From NCBI GenBank assembly GCA_020850535.1, contig JADZEM010000166.1:1-64000 (forward strand): a stretch of 64,000 bases of DNA, given 5' to 3'. The notes below the pieces were generated by a model, which worked only from the letters and a program-made list of their open reading frames with translations, did no database searches and had not been told where the DNA came from. Position numbers and translations under genes: made by a program. Positions 25,350-33,938 of this stretch are shown piece after piece. Each line of letters starts with the position of its first letter. Within the stretch, counting starts at the first letter, position 1. This DNA comes from Chloroflexota bacterium (GTDB lineage Bacteria; Chloroflexota; UBA6077; JACCZL01).

Positions 25350-26357
25350 GTGACGCCTGGGTACATCGTTCGACGAGTTCTGCTGTTCGTGCTGGTAGTC
25401 TGGATGGCGACGAGCGTCATCTTCTTCCTGCCCCGGCTGGCCCCCGGCCGCGACCCGATCCGCGAGCGGCTGGCGTTGATGGCCGTCAGCGGCAGCGTCA
25501 TGCAGACCGCGATTGAGGAGATGGCGCGCGCCTACGAGGAGAAGTTCGGGCTGGATCAGCCGCTGTACGTCCAGTACTTCCGCTTCATGGGCGACGTCCT
25601 GCGGCTGGACTTCAACGTCTCGCTGCTGATGTACCCATCGCGCGTCATCGACCTGATCGGGCAGGCGTTGCCGTGGACCGTCGGGCTGCTGCTGACGGCC
25701 ACGCTGATCGCGTTCGGGCTGGGGACGCTGCTTGGCGGGCTGACGGCCTGGCCGCGCGCCCCGAAGATCTTCAGCTACCTGCTGCCGCCGCTGTTCGCCT
25801 TCTCCGCCGTGCCCTACTATCTGCTCGGCGTGTTGTTGGTGTACTGCTTCGCCTTCAAGCTGCCGATCTTCCCGATCAGCGGCGGCGCGCCCACTGGCAC
25901 CCTCCCGAGCCTGACCGTCGGCTACATGCTGACCGTCATGTACCACTCGATGCTGCCGGCCCTGTCCATCGTGCTGGCGGCAACCGGGTTCTGGGCGCTT
26001 GGGATGCGCGGCATGATGGTCACGACGCAGGGCGAAGACTTCATGGTCATGGCCGAGGCGAAGGGACTGCGCGGCTGGCGCGTCTTCCTCAACTACGGCA
26101 TGCGGACGGCCATTCTGCCGCAGATCACCTCGCTGGCCCTCACGCTCGGGCACATCGTGTCGGGCGCGCTGCTGGTGGAGATCATCTTCCAGTACCCGGG
26201 CGTCGGCACGCTGCTCTACAAGGCGATCTCCGGCTTCGACTTCTTCACGATCAACGGGATCGTCTTCTTCGTGATCGTCGGAGTCGGGCTGGCGACGCTG
26301 TTGCTCGACCTGAGCTACCACCTGCTCGATCCGCGCATCAAGCGGCAGCACGCCTGA
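25350..26357 (+). CDS. ABC transporter permease, DppB/OppB type
   Basis: 335 residues from GTG 25350, with GAGGAAGG at 25339-25346. Six helices; the long periplasmic loop after helix 1 holds EEKFGLDQPLYVQYFRFMG, typical of DppB. The EAA loop that contacts the ATPase is MAEAKGLRGWRVFLNYG, and the C-terminus ends LLDPRIKR, a DppB/OppB hallmark. It is part of a peptide or oligosaccharide importer with the next two genes. No ATPase gene is in the cluster. Confidence 0.93.
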   Translation: MTPGYIVRRVLLFVLVVWMATSVIFFLPRLAPGRDPIRERLALMAVSGSVMQTAIEEMARAYEEKFGLDQPLYVQYFRFMGDVLRLDFNVSLLMYPSRVIDLIGQALPWTVGLLLTATLIAFGLGTLLGGLTAWPRAPKIFSYLLPPLFAFSAVPYYLLGVLLVYCFAFKLPIFPISGGAPTGTLPSLTVGYMLTVMYHSMLPALSIVLAATGFWALGMRGMMVTTQGEDFMVMAEAKGLRGWRVFLNYGMRTAILPQITSLALTLGHIVSGALLVEIIFQYPGVGTLLYKAISGFDFFTINGIVFFVIVGVGLATLLLDLSYHLLDPRIKRQHA

Positions 26358-26466
26358 GCCTGCCAGGCCTGCCCGCCGCCGACAGGAGATCTGCTCCACC
26401 GCCGCGCAGTCATGCACCGGCTGCGCCCCGCGGCCCGACCATACCTTCGCCAATCAGACACGCACC

Positions 26467-27471
26467 GTGAGGATGCTTCGCATGGGGATGCACGCTTCGG
26501 GAGTCGCCGCTTCCACCGCCGTCGTCACGGACGGGGATGGAGCGCTTCGGGGTCGCCCAGGGCTGGACGACAACGCGCTGAACGGGCCGCCGCCAGCCCA
26601 GGCGCCGCCCGCCGAATCTCGCGTCAGCATGGCGTGGCACTATCTGCGCCGCAATCCTCGCCTCGTGGCCGGCCTGCTGATCCTGCTGGGACTGTTGTTG
26701 TTCTGGCTGATCGGGTCGCGGGTGGTGGACGTGCGCGGCGCCCGCCCGCTCTCCGCGCCCCCAGACATGGAACCGTCCGCCGAGTACCTGCTGGGCACGG
26801 ACACGGCCGGCCGCCAGCTCCTGCCGGTGCTGATCGAGGCGACGCCCCGCGCCTTCGAGGTCGGCCTGCTGGCCGGCTTCGTCGGGCTGATGATCGGCAC
26901 GGTGCTCGGCTTCATGGCCGGCTTCTTCGGTGGCACAGTGGACACCGTCATCGGCGGCCTCGCCGACACGCTCTTACCGATCCCGGCCCTCGCGGTGCTG
27001 GTGGTGATCGCCTCGACGATCAAGACCAACCTGACCGTCGAGATCATGGCGCTGATCGTCGCCTCGCTGGCCTGGATGACGCCGACGCGCACGATCCGCG
27101 CGCAGGTGCTCACCATGCGCGAGCGCGGGTACGTCGAGATCGCGCGGCTCTCGGGGATGGGCGGCCTGGAGATCATCTTCCGCGAGCTGCTCCCCAACCT
27201 GCTGCCGTACCTCGCGGCCAGCTTCGTGAGCGCCGTCGGCGCGGCAGTGCTGGCCTCGCTCGGCCTGGAGGCGCTCGGCCTGGGGCCGCAGAACGAGCCG
27301 ACCCTCGGCATGACGATCTTCTGGTCGATCTACTACGGCGCGCTGCTGCGGGGCATGTGGTGGTGGTGGGGAGGACCGCTGGTGGTGATCGTGCTGCTGT
27401 TCACCGGCCTGTTCCTGGTGGCCTCTGGCCTCGACGAGATCGCGAACCCGCGCGTGCGGCGGGCGGTGTAG
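26467..27471 (+). CDS. ABC transporter permease, DppC/OppC type
   Basis: 334 residues from GTG 26467 (ATG 26473 is also possible). After a cytoplasmic tail of about 60 residues come helix 1, then YLLGTDTAGRQLLPVLIEA, the DppC signature for the loop before the core helices. The EAA loop reads VEIARLSGMGGLEIIFREL, followed by LLPNLLPYLAASF. It pairs with the permease at 25350. The gap of 109 bp contains no terminator. The last helix is followed by a short tail (DEIANPRVRR). Confidence 0.93.
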   Translation: MRMLRMGMHASGVAASTAVVTDGDGALRGRPGLDDNALNGPPPAQAPPAESRVSMAWHYLRRNPRLVAGLLILLGLLLFWLIGSRVVDVRGARPLSAPPDMEPSAEYLLGTDTAGRQLLPVLIEATPRAFEVGLLAGFVGLMIGTVLGFMAGFFGGTVDTVIGGLADTLLPIPALAVLVVIASTIKTNLTVEIMALIVASLAWMTPTRTIRAQVLTMRERGYVEIARLSGMGGLEIIFRELLPNLLPYLAASFVSAVGAAVLASLGLEALGLGPQNEPTLGMTIFWSIYYGALLRGMWWWWGGPLVVIVLLFTGLFLVASGLDEIANPRVRRAV

Positions 27472-27580
27472 CCGAACAGACGGCCCTCACCCCCCGACAC
27501 CTGGCCGTCACCCACGGCACGAGTCTGTCTCCCTGAACCTCGGTCGTTCGAGCACGATGCTCGGGAAGGAGTGGACCACG

Positions 27581-29620
27581 ATGGACCACGAGACGGAGCG
27601 GTCTGCGACGCCTCTTTCTGATCCCGCCCCGGTGGGCGAGCAGCCGCCGCGCGCCGGCCTGACGCGCTGGACGAGCCGGCGGCGCTTCATCGCCACGAGC
27701 GTGGCTGGCGTCGGCGCGACGCTGCTGGCGGCCTGTTCGCAGCCGCCAGCGCCAGCCGCCCCAGCAGCGCCGGCCAAGCCCGCCGAACCGGCCAAGCCGG
27801 CGGAAGCCGCCAAGCCTGCCGCGCCTGCTGAGGCGGCCAAGCCCGCCGCGCCGGCCGGCGCGGCAGCCCAGCCCCCGGCTGCCGCCCAGCAGGCCCCGGC
27901 CCAGAAGCCGGCCGAGGCCGCCAAGCCCGCGGCTGCCGCTGGCGGCGAGGTCAAGAACATCCCGCGCAACCGCACGATGGTCGCGGCGGGCCTCGGCGGC
28001 GAGCACCCGGGCGGCTTCACCGACGTCGACAACTTCAACCAGTACCTGCCGGGCCTCTCGCGGAGCGGCTACACCCAGGCCGGCACCGAGGGCCTGTTCT
28101 ACTACGCCCCGCTCAACAACGAGTTCCAGCCCTGGCTGGCTGAGAGCTTCCAGTTCGCCAACGACTTCACCGAGGTCACGCTGAAGCTCCGCAAGGGCAC
28201 AGAGTGGAGCGACGGCAAGCCGTTCACCTCGCGGGACGTGGTCTTCACCTTCGAGATGCTGGCGAACGAGCCGACGCTCCTCAACGGCTCGGAGGTCAAG
28301 CGGCTGGTCAAGTCGATCCAGGCCGTGGACGAGCAGACCGTCAAGTTCGTGCTCAACTTCCGCAACCCGCGCTTCGTCTTCGACATCCTGACCTTCCGCG
28401 CGGACATCGCCCTGCCGATCGCTCCCGAGCACGTCTGGAAGGGCCAGGATCCGAAGTCGTTCAAGAACTACGACCCTGCCAAGGGCTGGCCGCTCGTGAC
28501 CGGCCCCTACAAGCTCGTCGCCACAACCGTCGAGCAGAAGCTGTGGGATCGGCGCGACGACTGGTGGGCCAAGAAGATCGGCTTCAAGGAGCTGCCGAAG
28601 ATCGAGCGGCTGATCTTCCTGCCAGGCATGAACGAGATCACGATGGCGCAGAAGATGATCGCCAACGAGATCGACATGGCGTTCTCGTTCACGCCGGGCA
28701 ACATGCGGGCCGTCCAGGGGCAGAACAAGAAGGTCATCACCCACAGCGATCAGCCGCCGTACGGCTTCATGGACTGGTGGCCGATCGCCCTCGGCTTCAA
28801 CAACTCTGAGAAGCCGTTCGACGATCCGGAGATCCGCTGGGCCATCAGCTACGCGCTGAACCGCGACCAGATCATCAAGTTCGCGTTCCAGGGGTTCAAC
28901 CAGATCGCGCCGCTCCCCTACCCCGACTTTGCCGGGCTGCGACCGTACATGGAGGCCGCCAAGCCGCTGCTCGAAAAGTACAACACCACCCTCTACGACT
29001 TGAAGAAGTCCGACGAGATCATGATGAAGAAGGGGTACAAGAAGGACGGTCAGGGCATGTGGGTCGGCGCGGACGGCAACAAGGTGGCCGTGCCGATCAT
29101 CACCTTCCCGCAGCACCCTTCCACGACGCCGCAGGCCCCGATTGTCACCGAGCAGCTCCGGCAGGCCGGCTTCGACGCCACCTTCCAGCTGCCGGCCGAC
29201 TACGCGGCGCGCGTCCGCACCGGCGAGGCGAAGGCGTACCTCTGGGGCCACGGCGGCAGCATGCGCGAGCCGTTCAGCACCTGGGACCGGCTCTACCACA
29301 TGCGGCACGTCAAGCCGACCGGCACGGACAACAACGGCCTGAACCTGTACCGCTGGTCGAACAAGCCGTTCAGCGATGTCGTGGATCAGATGGGGCAGCT
29401 CGCGGAGGACGACCCGAAGCTGATGGACCTCTGGCTCAAGTCGCTGGAGATCTGGCTGCCTGAGCTGCCGGACGTGCCGCTGGTGCACACGGTCATCCCG
29501 GTGCCGATGAACACGACGTTCTGGACGAACTGGCCCAGCGCGAAGGATCCGTACGTCCACGAGGGCTTCTGGCACCGCAACGCGCTGCAGATGGTCCTCA
29601 AGCTGGAGCCGACCCAGTAG
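27581..29620 (+). CDS. ABC transporter substrate-binding lipoprotein, family 5
   Basis: 679 residues from ATG 27581, with AAGGAG about 9 nt upstream; ATG 27557 would place that site inside the gene. The Tat signal is TSRRRFIATSVAG with lipobox LLAAC. Residues 45-125 are an Ala/Pro/Lys repeat linker. The SBP_bac_5 domain follows, with LKLRKGTEWSDGKPFTSRDV and a lobe 2 hinge region typical of oligopeptide-binding proteins (AISYALNRDQIIKFAFQG). It captures a peptide or oligosaccharide outside the cell for the two upstream permeases. Its gene order, last in the operon, is the reverse of that in cluster 2. Confidence 0.93.
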   Translation: MDHETERSATPLSDPAPVGEQPPRAGLTRWTSRRRFIATSVAGVGATLLAACSQPPAPAAPAAPAKPAEPAKPAEAAKPAAPAEAAKPAAPAGAAAQPPAAAQQAPAQKPAEAAKPAAAAGGEVKNIPRNRTMVAAGLGGEHPGGFTDVDNFNQYLPGLSRSGYTQAGTEGLFYYAPLNNEFQPWLAESFQFANDFTEVTLKLRKGTEWSDGKPFTSRDVVFTFEMLANEPTLLNGSEVKRLVKSIQAVDEQTVKFVLNFRNPRFVFDILTFRADIALPIAPEHVWKGQDPKSFKNYDPAKGWPLVTGPYKLVATTVEQKLWDRRDDWWAKKIGFKELPKIERLIFLPGMNEITMAQKMIANEIDMAFSFTPGNMRAVQGQNKKVITHSDQPPYGFMDWWPIALGFNNSEKPFDDPEIRWAISYALNRDQIIKFAFQGFNQIAPLPYPDFAGLRPYMEAAKPLLEKYNTTLYDLKKSDEIMMKKGYKKDGQGMWVGADGNKVAVPIITFPQHPSTTPQAPIVTEQLRQAGFDATFQLPADYAARVRTGEAKAYLWGHGGSMREPFSTWDRLYHMRHVKPTGTDNNGLNLYRWSNKPFSDVVDQMGQLAEDDPKLMDLWLKSLEIWLPELPDVPLVHTVIPVPMNTTFWTNWPSAKDPYVHEGFWHRNALQMVLKLEPTQ

Positions 29621-29690
29621 CCGCCGTCAGAAGCCGTCGCGCGGGGGCGTGTCCCCGCGCGGCCACGAGCGATACCTGAATCGCAGCAAT

Positions 29691-29743
29691 GGGGGCGTGT
29701 CCCCCGCCCGTTCCATCGAGAAACGGGCGGGGGACACGCCCCC
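29691..29743. terminator. 22-bp perfect hairpin between convergent genes
   Basis: Bases 29691-29712 pair perfectly with 29722-29743 around a 9-nt loop; the arms contain GGGGGCGTGTCCCCCGCCC. A related half-copy, GGGGGCGTGTCCCCGCG, lies at 29644-29660. It sits between the stop of the binding protein (plus) and the stop of the oxidase subunit I (minus), so it can serve both directions. Confidence 0.7.
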
Positions 29744-29807
29744 GCGCTACAGGTAACCGGTTCGCGGGACTCCCAGAAGAAAGGCCTCGCGGTGCAGCTT
29801 GCGGGGG

Positions 29808-31544
29808 TCAGCGGAACAGCATCGGGATGCCGCTCAGCTCGATCCACGAGTAGCCGTACAGCGCGATGAACAGCATCAGGAAGAGCAGCGCCAGCACCAG
29901 CGTGCCCGGCACCTCGAACGCGCCGGCGTGGGCAGCCGCCGGGTGATCCTCTGACCCGCCTGCCACCAGGGCCGGCATCGGTGCAAACGCCTCTGGCGAG
30001 ACGTAGCCCAGGTCCGGCGTCGCGGTGCGCGTCCCCAGAAAGACCGTGCCCACAATCGAGAGCACGAACATCGCGCCGCCGGTGACGGCGATGATCGCGC
30101 CAATGCCCATGATCGCCAGGAAGATCGTCGGCTCGGCGCTGCCCGCCAGCAGGTTGATCCCGAGCGGGCCAGTCGAGCTGAACGTGACGTCCCAGTGCCG
30201 GCGTGGCAGGCCCCAGTGGCCGGCCAGCCCCATGCCGATGCAGAGGACCGTCATCCCGAAGCCGTAGACCCACGGCTGCGCCTTGACCATGGCCGGCAGC
30301 ATCATCTGGCGCTGGAAAACCAGCGGCACCAGGTAGTACGAGATGCCCATGAAGGCGGCGGTGGTCCCGGCCACCACCGTCATGTGGAAGTGGGCGGGGA
30401 CGATCAGCGTGTTGTGGGCCAGCAGGTTCGCCTGTGGGCCGCCCATGATGACGCCGCTGATGCCGCCGAAGACGCCGAACAGCACGAGGCTCACGGCCAG
30501 CGACGCGAAGCCCGGCTCGCCCCACGGCACGTTCCGCAGCCAGCCGAACAGCCCGTTGCTGAGACCGCGCTCGCGCATCGCAAGCTCGACGGCCGCCGGG
30601 ATGCTGAACGCGTGGATCAGGCTCGCCATCACCGCCGCGTACATGAAGTAGCTCGTGTTCAGGTTGCGGACCCACGGCGCGATGCCCGGATCGGCCAGCA
30701 GGTGGTGCATCGACCCCATCTGGATGAACAGCACGTACAGGACGATGGCGACGCGGCTCAGCCCCTCGTTGACGGGCTTCGCGCCGACCGTGAGGCTGGC
30801 CAGGGCGTACCAGATGCCGATCATCGCCGCGAGGTTCACCTGCTGCGCGCCGTGGCCCAGGCCCCAGTAGAGCAGCCGGTAGACGCCCGGGTCCGGCGGA
30901 CCGATCAGCCCGAGACTCCAGAGGAACGCCGGGATGAGCGCCGCCGCGCCTGCCGCGAGGCTCCAGAGGGCCAGGATCGCCGCCGCCAGCAGTGCGAACG
31001 TGAACAGCGGCAGCGTCCCGACATCCCCGCGCCGCCGCGCAGCGATGACGTTGACGAAGAAGTGGACGACGGCGACGATCGCGCCGACGGCGAAGACCAG
31101 CACCGCGCCGTAGTAGGTCGGCGGGGCCAGCAGCGGCGGATACGACGTGAACATCACCGTGGCGCGACCGGTGAGCATCAGCAGCATCGCCACAAGTGAG
31201 CCGCCGAGCATCATCGCATAGGCGATCCAGCCGACAATCGGTGCGACCATCCGCGCGCTCAGGAGGACGGTGCTGGCGAAAATGAGTCCTGCGACCTCGA
31301 AGAACAAGATCCAGAAGATCAGCATCACCATGCCGTGGGTCGAGAGCAGCTCATAGAACGTGTTGACCGGCAGCAGATGGACCCACTGCCAGCGCGTCAG
31401 GGCGATGAGCAGCGCCAGGATGCCGCCGATGGCCAGGTAGACCACCGCCGTCACCGCGTGCGCCATGATCTGATGTTCGGCTGAACGGTCCACCACCAGA
31501 TCGGTGACCTGGCAGCGCCGCCCAAACGTGAGACTTGCCTGCAT
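29808..31544 (-). CDS. B-family heme-copper oxidase subunit I lacking the active-site Tyr (NOR-like)
   Basis: 578 residues from ATG 31544; AAAGGG lies 6 nt before it, while the earlier ATG 31550 abuts the site. About 13 helices. B-family (ba3) signatures: MHHLLADPG (CuB ligands His280, His281) and NTLIVPAHFHMTV (heme ligands His385, His387). Helix VI reads WGLGHGAQQVN: His231 is kept, but the residue four places on, Tyr in all oxygen reductases, is Gln235. Loss of that Tyr is a mark of NO reductases in this superfamily. A CuA subunit II lies upstream. Function as NO reductase is inferred; oxygen reduction of the usual kind seems unlikely. Confidence 0.85.
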   Translation of the reverse strand: MQASLTFGRRCQVTDLVVDRSAEHQIMAHAVTAVVYLAIGGILALLIALTRWQWVHLLPVNTFYELLSTHGMVMLIFWILFFEVAGLIFASTVLLSARMVAPIVGWIAYAMMLGGSLVAMLLMLTGRATVMFTSYPPLLAPPTYYGAVLVFAVGAIVAVVHFFVNVIAARRRGDVGTLPLFTFALLAAAILALWSLAAGAAALIPAFLWSLGLIGPPDPGVYRLLYWGLGHGAQQVNLAAMIGIWYALASLTVGAKPVNEGLSRVAIVLYVLFIQMGSMHHLLADPGIAPWVRNLNTSYFMYAAVMASLIHAFSIPAAVELAMRERGLSNGLFGWLRNVPWGEPGFASLAVSLVLFGVFGGISGVIMGGPQANLLAHNTLIVPAHFHMTVVAGTTAAFMGISYYLVPLVFQRQMMLPAMVKAQPWVYGFGMTVLCIGMGLAGHWGLPRRHWDVTFSSTGPLGINLLAGSAEPTIFLAIMGIGAIIAVTGGAMFVLSIVGTVFLGTRTATPDLGYVSPEAFAPMPALVAGGSEDHPAAAHAGAFEVPGTLVLALLFLMLFIALYGYSWIELSGIPMLFR

Positions 31545-31568
31545 GGACATCCCTTTCTGTGTGGTGCG

Positions 31569-32123
31569 TCAGTCCTTGACGATGACCCGGCCGAGCATCA
31601 GGTGGTGGCCCAGGCCGCAATACTCATTGCAGACCACCGGAAACTCGCCACTGCGCTCAGGCGTGATCTGAACGACGGTGATGTAGCCCGGCAGCACCTG
31701 GTAGTTCAGGCTGCGCGGCCCGAAGACCAGCGAGAAGCCGTGCTGGAGATCGCGGCTCGACAGCAGCAAGCGGTACTGCTTGCCGCGCTGCAGCTGCAGG
31801 AACGGCCGCCAGGAGAAGGCGGCGGCTTCCAGGTAGGCGTCGCCGCCGGCCGGCGCGGCTACGACGGGCACGCCCGCGATCTCCCCGACCTTGTTGGCGG
31901 CCGTAAACGCTTCGACCTTGTCGTGGAAGGTGGCGGGATCGACGCGGTAGGCCTGGATGTCGTTGTCGCGAGCGCCGATGGCCGGCCAGATGAAGACGAT
32001 CATGGCGAACATCGCCAGACCCCAGATCACCACCAGCCCGACCCAGAGCCGCTCATCTCTTCCCAGGGACTGCCACCACGCCCCGCGCGGCTTGACCAGA
32101 CTACTGACCCGAACGGCCATCAT
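31569..32123 (-). CDS. Heme-copper oxidase subunit II with CuA site
   Basis: 184 residues from ATG 32123, with AGGGAG about 6 nt upstream. One N-terminal helix (residues 25-48) anchors a cupredoxin domain. CuA ligands are all present: His in SRDLQHGFSLVFG, and Cys-x-Glu-x-Cys-Gly-x-x-His-x-x-Met in VVCNEYCGLGHHLM. It accepts electrons from a periplasmic cytochrome c or copper protein and passes them to subunit I. It is short, as in ba3-type enzymes. The subunit I gene begins 25 bp further on. An intact CuA means the partner is electrically wired from outside, unlike cNOR. Confidence 0.93.
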   Translation of the reverse strand: MMAVRVSSLVKPRGAWWQSLGRDERLWVGLVVIWGLAMFAMIVFIWPAIGARDNDIQAYRVDPATFHDKVEAFTAANKVGEIAGVPVVAAPAGGDAYLEAAAFSWRPFLQLQRGKQYRLLLSSRDLQHGFSLVFGPRSLNYQVLPGYITVVQITPERSGEFPVVCNEYCGLGHHLMLGRVIVKD

Positions 32124-32178
32124 CGTGCTCCCTGGCGAGCGCCGTCAGGGCGGCGCGTGTGGTGTGGTCGGCGCGCGC

Positions 32179-32346
32179 TCACGGCGTGAACACCGGAACG
32201 CTGGTCAGGCTGAGCAGCCCCAGCACGATGTAGAAAACTGTCGGAATGATCAGGCCAGCGACGGTGATGAGAAAGATGTCGTCCAGAAACCGCTGCTGCC
32301 AGGGTGTGCGCGCTGCGCTCCGAGTGGCAGGCGTGTCGTCCGGCAT
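32179..32346 (-). CDS. 55-residue single-helix membrane peptide of the oxidase cluster
   Basis: Found by reading the minus strand between subunit II and ctaG. ATG 32346 follows AAGGGGGGAATCT; the frame ends TGA at 32179. It has a soluble N-terminal part (PDDTPATRSAARTPWQQRF), then a hydrophobic helix from about residue 23 to 48 (IFLITVAGLIIPTVFYIVLG). Size, topology and place match the small IIa-type subunit of ba3 oxidases, though no sequence family could be confirmed. It lies 55 bp upstream of subunit II, probably in one transcript. Confidence 0.7.
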   Translation of the reverse strand: MPDDTPATRSAARTPWQQRFLDDIFLITVAGLIIPTVFYIVLGLLSLTSVPVFTP

Positions 32347-32584
32347 AGATTCCCCCCTTCGGGCCGGCCGTCCTGCACGTCATCGGCAGGCGGCGTCTCC
32401 TCGTCTAGGCGAGGCGGCCACCAGATAGAAACAGGGTGCCAGCGGTGGCGACTGGACACCCCACTCAAACGGGTGGTCTTGTTCACGAAGCATGGGTAGG
32501 ATTGTCCCGGCGCGGCGCTCGTATGACGCGTCAGTGCGTCGCGAGGCGGGTCGGGACTGGCCGACTCGCTCGGAGGATTCGCAG

Positions 32585-33373
32585 TCAGCGGGCTGCGAAG
32601 GACCTCGAGCGGGTGCGGCTGACGAGGGCGCCAAGCATCACGGCAGCATAGAACAGTCCCCCAGCGATCCACATCACCAGGCCGCCGCGCCGCTGATCTT
32701 CTGCGGCGGTGATGCCCCATTCCGTCGCGGAGACGGCGTAGCCAGGGTACCACACTGCGCCAGACAGCGCGAGGGTCGCACCGAGCATATCGCAGACCAT
32801 CCAGGTGGCAAACAGCACCAGCAGCGTGCCTTCGAGCGAGAGGCGCGCGTGCCGTGGCGTGGCCGGATCCAGCAGGATCAGCCAGAACAGTGCCGATGGC
32901 AGCAGGAACGTCAGGTGCTCCAGATCGTGCAGCACCTGGTTGGCGAGCGCAGCCTCGTAGAGCGTCGGCAGGTGCCACACGACGAGCGGCACGTTGAGCG
33001 CGACGGCCAGGATCAACGGGTGCGCGGCGATCGCCAGCGCGATGCGCACCCCCCGCGACTCGACCCCGAGACGAGCTAGTGCTTGCCGCTGCGCGGGGGA
33101 GAACAGGGCCATCCCGACATACAGCGGCTGACCACAGGCCACCAGCGGCGGCACGACGATGGTGAGCAGCATGTGCTGGACCATGTGCGCCCAGAAGAGC
33201 GCATGGGCCAGGCTGTCGAGCGGGCCGGACAGGGCCGCGCCGAGCACGCCAAGCCCGCCGAGGAACGCCCCGATCCGCCAGCCGGCCGGGCGGCGGCGTC
33301 GGCCCGCCGAGCGCAGCGCGTAGGCGTACCCAAGCGCCACCAGCACGACGATCCAGGCCGGTCCGACGTTCAC
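32585..33373 (-). CDS. ctaG: Cytochrome oxidase assembly factor CtaG (caa3 type)
   Basis: 262 residues, seven helices. The family signature is WAHMVQHMLLTIVVPPLVA, with paired His residues (HMVQHML) and later HDLEHLTFLLP. Bacterial caa3_CtaG proteins are thought to insert copper (CuA or CuB) into oxidase subunits. Its place at the head of the cluster, some 240 bp before the small peptide, supports a role in assembling this copper enzyme. It starts at GTG 33373 with a weak ribosome site. The 240-bp gap shows no gene and could hold a second promoter. Confidence 0.9.
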   Translation of the reverse strand: MNVGPAWIVVLVALGYAYALRSAGRRRRPAGWRIGAFLGGLGVLGAALSGPLDSLAHALFWAHMVQHMLLTIVVPPLVACGQPLYVGMALFSPAQRQALARLGVESRGVRIALAIAAHPLILAVALNVPLVVWHLPTLYEAALANQVLHDLEHLTFLLPSALFWLILLDPATPRHARLSLEGTLLVLFATWMVCDMLGATLALSGAVWYPGYAVSATEWGITAAEDQRRGGLVMWIAGGLFYAAVMLGALVSRTRSRSFAAR

Positions 33374-33394
33374 GCCTCAACCACTGCGCGCCGC

Positions 33395-33628
33395 TCACAG
33401 CATACGATCAACTGAATGAGCGACCTCAGAAGCCAGATACGCATGCCATCGATGCCGCGGGATCACCTGGTCAACGTGAAACTGCGAGCGTGACGGCATC
33501 AGACAGTACTCACAGGCGCTATGCGCCCGCCACTGTACAACCAACCGCACGTCCGCATGCGCTGGATCGTGAGACGACAGGCGTGCGAGCCGTTCCTGTG
33601 CTTGCCGGATGGCGGGTGAATCGGTCAT
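33395..33628 (-). pseudogene. HNH endonuclease remnant
   Basis: 77 residues. VVQWRAHSACEYCLMPSRS and FHVDQVIPRHRW match the first half of bacterial HNH nucleases (R..CEYC.....FHVDHIIPR), but the metal-binding His of DHI is Gln (DQV). The rest of the beta-beta-alpha unit, including the CxxC half, is missing before the stop. It overlaps the upstream frame at 33519-33851 in another phase. Probably decayed. Confidence 0.5.
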
Positions 33629-33851
33629 GTTGCTCGGCGCGCCCGTTGGCGTTCAATGTACGACCTGCGCGCACGCGGATCAACGGGGGCCTGTTGAAGC
33701 CATGCATCTGCCTCTGCCAATCGATCTCGACGAGTGCTGCCAGTTCTTGCTGCTCAGACGCGCTGAGACCATGTTCGCTCTGGAGGTCGAGCAGCGAGAG
33801 GCCGCGCGCGCTCAGCAGCGCATCAAGCTGGGGGTAGACGGAGACGGCCAC
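33519..33851 (-). CDS. Small hypothetical protein upstream of HNH remnant
   Basis: 110 residues from GTG 33851, with GAGG 8 nt before it. The first 60 residues look like a real protein (VYPQLDALLSARGLSLLDL, then LSASEQQELAALVEIDW) and resemble the short helical proteins often found directly before HNH genes. The last 35 residues are Arg/Thr/Ala-rich and overlap the HNH remnant, which suggests a frameshift after about residue 75. Function unknown; the pair is probably degenerate. Confidence 0.4.
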   Translation of the reverse strand: MAVSVYPQLDALLSARGLSLLDLQSEHGLSASEQQELAALVEIDWQRQMHGFNRPPLIRVRAGRTLNANGRAEQHDRFTRHPASTGTARTPVVSRSSACGRAVGCTVAGA

Positions 33852-33938
33852 CAGAGATACCTCACTCCGGAACGATCATCAGCACGTACACATCATACGC
33901 GGCGAGCCCGTTGATCCAGAAGCCGACGCGCCTGCGTC

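Noticed and set aside
27401-29575. 724-residue minus-strand frame over the first binding protein
   Set aside because: It mirrors the binding protein gene, has no start site with a ribosome motif and no recognisable fold.
29808-31544. Ordinary ba3-type cytochrome c oxidase
   Set aside because: The fold and ligands fit, but the Tyr required for O2 cleavage is Gln235, so the plain label would be misleading.
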